A stretch of DNA of 64,000 nt from Citrifermentans bremense. Its GTDB lineage: Bacteria > Desulfobacterota > Desulfuromonadia > Geobacterales > Geobacteraceae. The DNA is taken from NCBI RefSeq assembly GCF_014218275.1, contig NZ_AP023213.1, positions 434,001 through 498,000 of the forward strand, given 5' to 3'. Below the pieces are notes generated by a model. The model was not told where the DNA came from and ran no database searches. It saw only the letters and a list, made by a program, of their open reading frames with translations. Each line of letters starts with the position of its first letter. Within the stretch, counting starts at the first letter, position 1. Position numbers and translations under genes: made by a program. Below, one piece after another: positions 58,688 to 64,000 of the stretch.

Positions 58688-59008
58688 TTACCGTAGTATA
58701 GCGGTGACGATTTTGTTGATCAGCCGTAATTCTTCGGATGTTGCCCCCTCTATTAGGGCTTGAAACCCTCTCGTAGTGTCAGCCCCGTCTTCAAAATGCG
58801 TGAAGTTAAATAACTCCCTCATCTCCACTCGTAATGCATCTGCAATACTCTCCAGCGTTTCAAGAGAAGGATAACGTTTTCCAACCTCTATCCGACTGAG
58901 GTATTTAGCCTCTATTCCAACCCGCTCGGCAAGCTGGTCTTGCGATAGCCCCGTACGTTTCCGTAGTTCCTTTATCCTCGCTCCTAGCAGCAGTTTCCTG
59001 TCGCTCAT
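58688..59008 (-). CDS. XRE-family transcriptional regulator
   Basis: 106 residues; GAGGGGGG precedes ATG 59008. HTH at about 8-62: LGARIKELRKRTGLSQDQLA, ERVGIEAKYLSRIEVGKRYP, SLETLESIADALRVEMREL. The C-terminal 40 residues (TRGFQALIEGATSEELRLIN) may dimerise. It is the only leftward gene of island 2 and its promoter faces the zinc-ribbon gene. It may repress the defence operon, as in many islands. Confidence 0.92.
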   Translation of the reverse strand: MSDRKLLLGARIKELRKRTGLSQDQLAERVGIEAKYLSRIEVGKRYPSLETLESIADALRVEMRELFNFTHFEDGADTTRGFQALIEGATSEELRLINKIVTAILR

Positions 59009-59179
59009 TTGTCCCCCCTCGTCTTGTTGCGAATAATGCGCGTTTCAAGAGGGAAGCTAAACTTACTGATAGGCCTATTTTATTTGACAATATCTTCCTA
59101 ATAGTTAGAATAACCCCACTAAAATATAGAAAAGAACCAGCAAAACCAACTTGAGTGTAAGGTGAAAGTGGGGGAAGAG

Positions 59180-59710
59180 ATGTCGTTTGATAAAACGGTT
59201 AAATGCCCAGCCTGTGGTTTCGTTGCTGGTGATGCCTTTGAAGAATGTCCAAAGTGTGGCGTTGTGATTAGAAAGTACCACCAGAAACAAGTGGAAAGAG
59301 AGAGGCTGGTAAGAACTGCGAAGGAAGAAGCTCAGCAGCGAAAGGCAAGGAACGAAAAATTAACGTCAGGGCTAAAAGGGGCAGCCCAGGGCATGAAACT
59401 TGGTGCGCTCTTTGGGATAGGATTTTTCAGTGTTGGCCTTGTCGTTTGCCTGATTCCTGTGATAGGGTGGGTGCTCGGTCCATTCCTGATGGTGACAGGC
59501 ATAGCAGCTCCCTTTTTCGTCGGTGCTTTCGGTGTAAAGGGCGGTGTTGATTCTGCAGGCAGTACCATCTTGCGGGGACCGTGTCCTTACTGCACGGGGC
59601 TGGTGGATGTCACCATCTTAGCTTCTCAAAAAAATAAGGTTGTTGGAACAGATTGCCCTGTTTGTAGGAAAAGGTTTGTCATAAAGGGTACGACCTTCTA
59701 CGCAGTCTAG
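59180..59710 (+). CDS. Membrane protein with two zinc ribbons
   Basis: 176 residues from ATG 59180 (GGGGAAGAG upstream). First ribbon at 7-28 (CPACGFVAGDAFEECPKCG), a charged coiled-coil segment (QVERERLVRTAKEEAQQRK), then two adjacent membrane segments (LGALFGIGFFSVGLVVCLIPVIG and FLMVTGIAAPFFVGAF), then a second ribbon CPYCTGLVD ... CPVCRKRF. No family recognised. It is the last island gene before the distal attachment site. Confidence 0.75.
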   Translation: MSFDKTVKCPACGFVAGDAFEECPKCGVVIRKYHQKQVERERLVRTAKEEAQQRKARNEKLTSGLKGAAQGMKLGALFGIGFFSVGLVVCLIPVIGWVLGPFLMVTGIAAPFFVGAFGVKGGVDSAGSTILRGPCPYCTGLVDVTILASQKNKVVGTDCPVCRKRFVIKGTTFYAV

Positions 59711-59711
59711 G

Positions 59712-59737
59712 ATAGGTATAGTTTTAAGTATACTCTG
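59712..59737. repeat. GTATA repeats at the distal island 2 end
   Basis: ATAGGTATAG, then TTTTAAGTATACTC. Similar words (TTTTTAAGTATAGGTATACTC-like) lie at 46051-46070 by the integrase. Candidate integrase arm sites. Confidence 0.55.
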
Positions 59738-59789
59738 AAAATCGAATCAGGAAAACAGTTGGCCTCATCAGTGCTTATGGGCGGAATTT

Positions 59790-59809
59790 GATTCCGTCTC
59801 TGGCACCAC
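59790..59809 (+). repeat. Distal attachment site of island 2, imperfect tRNA-Phe copy
   Basis: GATTCCGTCTCTGGCACCAC equals the tRNA-Phe end except for one missing G. The preceding GCGGAATTT differs from the tRNA GCGGTTC. Confidence 0.8.
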
Positions 59810-59820
59810 TAGAAAGTAGA

Positions 59821-59852
59821 GGGGTTAGCTAGTAATAGCTAACCCCTTTTTG
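59821..59852 (+). terminator. Probable original terminator of tRNA-Phe
   Basis: GGGGTTAGCTA / TAGCTAACCCC perfect 11-bp stem followed by TTTTT. It lies just outside the distal attachment site, where the tRNA terminator would have been before insertion. Confidence 0.85.
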
Positions 59853-59980
59853 CTTATTCAACTCCATCTGCAAGACTGCATCCCGTCACAGCTTTCATAA
59901 ATTCCTTTTTTCTGCTCCAAACGTGTGATAACTTCTCGCCTTCGTAAATATTTCTGAAACCTACGTGGGGACGCTGCGCT

Positions 59981-61603
59981 TTGAGTGTCGTTGTTAACGG
60001 GCAATACAACATAGGCCACATCTGTACGCGGCAGCAATGTGATTTGGGGATGGGGGAAAAGACTGCTTTTCGCTGGATTTCCGCCCATCAGGACCGTGCC
60101 GATTACACTTTCAACGACCTCGACCGCGAGTCGAGCCGATTCGCCAACGTGTTGCAGATGCTGGGCTTCACAGCCGGCGATATTTTTTTCACTTTCCTCC
60201 CCAAGGCCCCGGAACAGTTCTTCGCCTTTCTCGGCGCGCTGAAGTTGCAGGTGATCTGCGGCACCTTGTTCTCAAACTTCGGCGATGACGCCATACTGGA
60301 CCGCCTGGGCGATGCCGGGGCGAAAGCCGTCATCACCAAGAAGAGCTTCCTGAAAAAGCTCACGCGGGTCCGTCCGCAGCTCCCTTCCCTGCAGTACATC
60401 ATCCTCACTGACATAGACGAGCACCAGTCGGCGGAGATCCTGAGCTATGCGGCGTTGATGCGGGAGGCATCTGAGGATTTCACCGCGCCCCTGACCCCGC
60501 CCGAAACCCCGTCGGTGCTGCACTATACCTCCGGTTCCACCGGAAAGCCCAAGGGGGTTCTGCACGCGCACAGAAGCGTCCTGCACCAGAGCATGACCGC
60601 GGCGAAAGTGCTGGACCTCACCCAGTTCGACATTTACTGGTGTACCGCGGACCAGGGGTGGGTGACCGGAACCTCTTACGGCATCATCGGACCCTGGAGC
60701 CTCGGCGTCACCCAGATCCACTACGGCGGCGGCTACGATGCGAAACTGTGGTTCGACGTCCTGCAAAAGGAGGCGGTTACCATCTGGTACTCAGCCCCAA
60801 CCGCGCTGCGCATGCTGATGCGGGAGGATGCCGGGCTCTACGGCGGCTACGACCTATCGAAACTGCGGCACATCTACAGCGTGGGGGAACCGCTCAATCC
60901 CGAAGTGATAACCTGGGCCCGCGCGGCACTGGGGAAGGATATCTACGACACCTGGTTCCAGACCGAGACCGGAGGCATCATGATCTCCAACCGCCCTGGA
61001 CTGCAGATCCGTCCCGGTTCAATGGGGACGCCCCTGGAGGGGATCGAGGCGGCGATCATCGCGGACGACGGAGAGGTTCTGGGTGACGGCATGACAGGGA
61101 ACCTCTGCCTCAAGAGCGGTTGGGCCTCGATGTTCACCACGTACCTGAACAATCCCGTGGTGTACGGCCAGAAGTTCAAGAACGGGTACTACTACACCGG
61201 CGACACCGCGGTGCGCGATGCCGAAGGGTACTACTGGTTCAAGGGCCGCAGCGATGATGTGATCAACACGGCAGGGCACCTGATCAGCCCGTTCGAGGTG
61301 GAAAGCGCCTTGCTGGAGATCCCGGAGGTCGCCGAGTCCGGCGTCATCGGCGCTCCGGACGAACTGCTGTTCGAGAAGGTGGTGGCGTTTGTAAACCTGC
61401 ACGAGGGGTGCACCTGGAGCAGAGAGCTTGAGGTGAAACTGAGGCTTCACGTCAGCAACAGGGCTTCATCGATCGCCACGCCACAGGAAATAATAGTGGT
61501 GGACAGCGTCCCCAAGAACAAGAGCGGAAAGATCATGCGGCGCCTTTTAAAGGCGCGCTACCTGGGTCAGGACGCAGGCGACATATCTACATTGGAGGAA
61601 TAG
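59981..61603 (+). CDS. Acyl-CoA synthetase/AMP-ligase family enzyme (dltA-like position)
   Basis: 540 residues from TTG 59981. ANL-superfamily landmarks: LHYTSGSTGKPKGVLHAH (A3, phosphate loop), DTWFQTETGGIM (A5), GYYYTGDTAVRDAEGYYWF (A7), KGRSDDVINTAGHLISPFEVE (A8), and VPKNKSGKIMRR with the catalytic Lys (A10). The pattern is nearest to acetyl/propionyl-CoA-synthetase-like enzymes. It would activate a short acid with ATP. Since an acyl carrier protein gene starts 3 bases after the stop and an MBOAT gene follows, it probably loads the carrier protein, as DltA does. The actual acid is unknown. ATG 60050 is a later possible start but would cut the N-terminal fold. Confidence 0.88.
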   Translation: MSVVVNGQYNIGHICTRQQCDLGMGEKTAFRWISAHQDRADYTFNDLDRESSRFANVLQMLGFTAGDIFFTFLPKAPEQFFAFLGALKLQVICGTLFSNFGDDAILDRLGDAGAKAVITKKSFLKKLTRVRPQLPSLQYIILTDIDEHQSAEILSYAALMREASEDFTAPLTPPETPSVLHYTSGSTGKPKGVLHAHRSVLHQSMTAAKVLDLTQFDIYWCTADQGWVTGTSYGIIGPWSLGVTQIHYGGGYDAKLWFDVLQKEAVTIWYSAPTALRMLMREDAGLYGGYDLSKLRHIYSVGEPLNPEVITWARAALGKDIYDTWFQTETGGIMISNRPGLQIRPGSMGTPLEGIEAAIIADDGEVLGDGMTGNLCLKSGWASMFTTYLNNPVVYGQKFKNGYYYTGDTAVRDAEGYYWFKGRSDDVINTAGHLISPFEVESALLEIPEVAESGVIGAPDELLFEKVVAFVNLHEGCTWSRELEVKLRLHVSNRASSIATPQEIIVVDSVPKNKSGKIMRRLLKARYLGQDAGDISTLEE

Positions 61604-61605
61604 CA

Positions 61606-61839
61606 ATGGAGTTGAAAGAACAGTTGAACGATATCTTCTGCGAGGTCTTCGACGATGACGACATCAGGATCTCTGAGGAGATGACCGCGAACGATGTGGA
61701 CGGATGGGATTCCCTCTCGCACGTCAACCTGATCGTCAGCATCGAGTCCAAGTTCAACATCAGGTTCTCGCAGAAGGAACTGCTGACCTTCAAAAACGTC
61801 GGCGACCTCCTTAACGCCATCCGCAGCAAGCTCGGCTGA
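61606..61839 (+). CDS. Acyl carrier protein (dltC-like position)
   Basis: 77 residues, about the usual length. ELKEQLNDIFCEVFDDDDIR, then DVDGWDSLSHVNLIVSIE with the phosphopantetheine Ser in GWDSLSH, then FNIRFSQKELLTFKNVGDLL. Dedicated carrier proteins with DSLSH or DSLxH occur in modification operons rather than in fatty acid synthesis. GGAGGA lies before ATG 61606, inside the end of the synthetase gene. Confidence 0.95.
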   Translation: MELKEQLNDIFCEVFDDDDIRISEEMTANDVDGWDSLSHVNLIVSIESKFNIRFSQKELLTFKNVGDLLNAIRSKLG

Positions 61840-61845
61840 TAGATC

Positions 61846-63294
61846 ATGCCGTTTAACTCGGTTCAGTATTTCCTGTTCCTGCCGCTCGTCTACCTGGTCT
61901 TTTATTGCGTGCCGGACCGTGCCCGCTGGGGCGTGCTGCTTGCGGCCAGCTTCTGCTTTTACTCGGCGCTGAAGGTTCCATATCTTCCGGCGGTGCTGGC
62001 GCTGGTGACCCTCGTCACCTACGCCTTCGGCATCTGGGTGGACGGGGCGCGGACGCAAGGGGCGAAGCGCGCGTTTTTGTGGTGCGGCATAGCGGCCAAC
62101 GTGTTGATACTGGTAGGCATGAAGTATCTACCGTTTCTCTCGGAGAACCTGGGGACGCTTGCGAAGCTCTTTTCCCCGGGCGCAGATGTTACGCCTGTAC
62201 AGGCGCTGGTCGCGATAGGCGTTTCTTACTACGTTTTCCAGGCCATCTCTTACCTTTTCGACATCTACCTGGAAATCGACACACCGGAACGGCACCTGGG
62301 GCACTTCGCCCTGCATCTCGCCTTCTTCCCGAAGCTCCTCCAGGGCCCGATCGAGAGGTCGTGCGACCTGATCCCGCAGTTGCGGGAGAAGTACCTGTTC
62401 AACTACGAGAACGCGCGTCTCGGGATGCTCCTCTTCACCTGGGGGCTGTTCAAGAAGGTGGTCGTCGCCGACCGCATCGCCCCATACGTTGACAACGTCT
62501 ATAACAATGTCCACGCCTTCAAGGGACTGCCGCTTTTGCTGGCAACCTACGCGTACTCCTTCCAGATCTTTTTCGACTTCTCCGGGTACACCGACATGGC
62601 GCTGGGGAGCGCGCTCCTTTTCAACATCCGGCTGACCCAGAACTTCAACCGTCCCTACTTGGCCACCTCCGTGGCCGATTTCTGGAGACGGTGGCACATC
62701 TCCTTCTCCCGCTGGATCCTCGATTACATCTTCAAGCCGCTCCAGATGCAGTGGCGCAGCCTGAAAAACTGGGGCAGCGCCGCTGCTCTCGTCATCGCCT
62801 TCCTGGTGTCCGGGATCTGGCACGGGGCGAGCTGGGGGTTCGTGATCTGGGGGGGCTTGCACGGCCTGTTCATGGCCTGCTCCATCTTCTACAAGCCGTA
62901 CCAGAAGAAGCTGCATAAGGCGCTCGGCATGGAAAAGACGAAGCTTCTCAAGTGGTGGCAGGTATTCGTCACCTTCAACCTGGTCAGTTTTGCCTGGATA
63001 TTCTTCCGTGCCGCAACGCTTGCCGACGCGTGGTACGTTGCGTCCAACCTTTTCAACGGAGCAGATGGCATGAAAGAAGCGTTTCTGTTCCTGCGGTCGC
63101 ACGAACTCACCATGACCCTGGTCTCGGTGGCCATTTTCGTCCTGCTGTCGGCCCTTTTCCGACAGGAGAAGCTGCAGCAGCTCTTCGCCAAGAGCGCTTT
63201 TAAACGCTACCTGGCTTACAACTCACTGTTGTTTTCCCTTATCCTCCTGGCGAAGTACGGGGCGACTAAGAGCTTCATATACTTCCAGTTCTGA
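61846..63294 (+). CDS. MBOAT-family O-acyltransferase (AlgI/DltB-like)
   Basis: 482 residues with about ten membrane segments. N-terminus FNSVQYFLFLPLVYLVFYCV is typical for AlgI-like proteins; the core has YVFQAISYLFDIYLE, FPKLLQGPIER, FFDFSGYTDMALGSALL, NFNRPYLATSVADFWRRWHIS and the catalytic His region VSGIWHGASWGFVIWGGLHG. These proteins move acyl groups through the membrane to an extracytoplasmic polymer. The gene starts 6 bases past the carrier protein stop. Confidence 0.95.
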   Translation: MPFNSVQYFLFLPLVYLVFYCVPDRARWGVLLAASFCFYSALKVPYLPAVLALVTLVTYAFGIWVDGARTQGAKRAFLWCGIAANVLILVGMKYLPFLSENLGTLAKLFSPGADVTPVQALVAIGVSYYVFQAISYLFDIYLEIDTPERHLGHFALHLAFFPKLLQGPIERSCDLIPQLREKYLFNYENARLGMLLFTWGLFKKVVVADRIAPYVDNVYNNVHAFKGLPLLLATYAYSFQIFFDFSGYTDMALGSALLFNIRLTQNFNRPYLATSVADFWRRWHISFSRWILDYIFKPLQMQWRSLKNWGSAAALVIAFLVSGIWHGASWGFVIWGGLHGLFMACSIFYKPYQKKLHKALGMEKTKLLKWWQVFVTFNLVSFAWIFFRAATLADAWYVASNLFNGADGMKEAFLFLRSHELTMTLVSVAIFVLLSALFRQEKLQQLFAKSAFKRYLAYNSLLFSLILLAKYGATKSFIYFQF

Positions 63295-63296
63295 CC

Positions 63297-64000
63297 ATGA
63301 CCAAGCTAATCAAAAAAATAGTTCTTATAGCGTTGCCGGTGCTCGCGTTCCTTGTCCTTTTCGAGTTGCTAGCCCGCACCATCCCGACCAGCTACGGCCA
63401 AAAGTACAAGGCGCTCAATACCAAGAAGGACAGCGTTGAGGCGCTGGTCATGGGCTCGTCGCATGCCAACTTTGGCATCGATCCTCAGTACTTCGGGAGG
63501 CCCGGCTTTAACATGGCCAACGCCAGCCAGTGCCTGTCGCAGGATTACCAGCTCCTGCTCAAGTACCTCCCCCTGTGCAAAAACGTAAGGTTGGTCCTGG
63601 TCCCGATTTCTTACTTCACGCTGCAAACCGACCTCGCTCTGTCACCGGAAGCCTGGCGCTGCGCTTACTATTCCGTGTACATGGGGGTGAATGCAGATGC
63701 CTCTGCTTCGGGCTGGGAGCTCAGGAACAACAGCGCGCTTGCCTTGTGGGAAGGTCCTATAGGGGTTGTGAAGAACCTGAAAAAGGCAAAGAAACTAAGG
63801 ATAAACGAGTTTGGCTACCAGGCACCGGAGCCGAACAGGCAGCGTGTCGACGAGGTGATAAACGACAGCGCGGGGCAACAGAGGGTGGGGTATCACAACA
63901 AGATCATGAACCCCTCGGTGTTGCAGTCGAACCTCGCCATACTGGGGCAGATGGCGGAACTGCTCAAGAAAAAGAACATACAGATGATTCTGCTGGTCAC
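63297..64000 (+). CDS. Membrane-anchored SGNH-like/AlgJ-DltD-like protein, 3' end beyond window
   Basis: 234 residues visible from ATG 63297, two bases after the MBOAT stop. An N-terminal membrane anchor (KKIVLIALPVLAFLVLFELLA) is followed by a periplasmic domain with EALVMGSSHANFGIDPQYF, where GSSH is the SGNH-hydrolase block I (nucleophile Ser). NMANASQCLSQDYQLLLKYL follows, as in AlgJ/DltD-type partners of MBOAT enzymes. The catalytic Asp-His pair would lie beyond the window edge. It probably finishes acyl transfer to the acceptor polymer. Confidence 0.85.
   Translation, partial: MTKLIKKIVLIALPVLAFLVLFELLARTIPTSYGQKYKALNTKKDSVEALVMGSSHANFGIDPQYFGRPGFNMANASQCLSQDYQLLLKYLPLCKNVRLVLVPISYFTLQTDLALSPEAWRCAYYSVYMGVNADASASGWELRNNSALALWEGPIGVVKNLKKAKKLRINEFGYQAPEPNRQRVDEVINDSAGQQRVGYHNKIMNPSVLQSNLAILGQMAELLKKKNIQMILLV

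Larger units (their letters stand above)
45922..59809. mobile_element. Genomic island 2 integrated at tRNA-Phe (defence-type cargo)
   Basis: About 13.9 kb from the tRNA-Phe 3' end to an imperfect copy of it (59790-59809). The integrase sits next to the tRNA, the usual P4-like order. Contents: integrase, AlpA, a short tyrosine recombinase, a RarA-C-like protein, DUF4326, Mod-type methylase, Res-type helicase, HD protein, PLD nuclease, XRE regulator, zinc-ribbon membrane protein. Several genes are AT-richer than the flanks. No transfer or capsid genes seen. Confidence 0.9.

Overview
The window looks like the chromosome of a Geobacter-type member of the Desulfuromonadota/Geobacterales (inference). 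It is GC-rich and carries a decaheme cytochrome plus MtrB/PioB-type porin pair, a glycine cleavage system with split P-protein (gcvPA/gcvPB), a compact tetrapyrrole cluster (siroheme synthase N-domain, CcsA/HemX-like protein, hemA, hemC, cobA-hemD fusion, hemB), many c-type cytochrome features, and the short intergenic repeats common in these genomes. No marker gene allows a species call.

Layout: 1-3.7 kb holds a truncated PAS histidine kinase, a hydrogenase-type maturation protease and a fibronectin-III lipoprotein. 3.80-13.70 kb is a genomic island at the 3' end of a tRNA-Asn gene, bounded by 46-bp direct repeats. It carries a P4-type integrase, a HigB/HigA-like toxin-antitoxin pair, a cupin, and a run of eight leftward genes separated by imperfect palindromes that read as integron attC sites (a cassette array with no integron integrase), followed by about 2.6 kb of decayed DNA. 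14.1-20.3 kb is core: mscL, a double-OmpA-domain porin, small hypothetical genes, a diheme cytochrome, and a single 2-hydroxyacyl-CoA-dehydratase-like protein with its ATPase activator. 20.4-25.7 kb holds gcvT-gcvH-gcvPA-gcvPB and a lipoate ligase; lipA follows at 33.6 kb. 25.9-33.4 kb encodes a PhnD-like binding protein, a sensor kinase and an NtrC-type sigma-54 activator next to the decaheme cytochrome/porin pair, with sigma-54-like promoters before both units. 34.7-45.7 kb holds thioredoxins, tetrapyrrole synthesis, an MBL hydrolase, YciH/SUI1, an S4 protein and an EF-P-like protein.

45.92-59.81 kb is a second island, inserted in tRNA-Phe. It has a P4-type integrase, AlpA, a catalytic-domain-only tyrosine recombinase, a protein resembling the C-terminal part of RarA/MgsA, a DUF4326 protein, and a defence-like operon of Mod-type methyltransferase, Res-type helicase, HD-domain protein and PLD-type nuclease. 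This four-gene cassette is the best candidate here for an undescribed system. From 59.98 kb to the right edge is a dlt-like operon (acyl-activating enzyme, acyl carrier protein, MBOAT acyltransferase, SGNH-like protein) that probably acylates a surface or secreted polymer.

All functions are read from motifs and context; no search, alignment or folding program was run.
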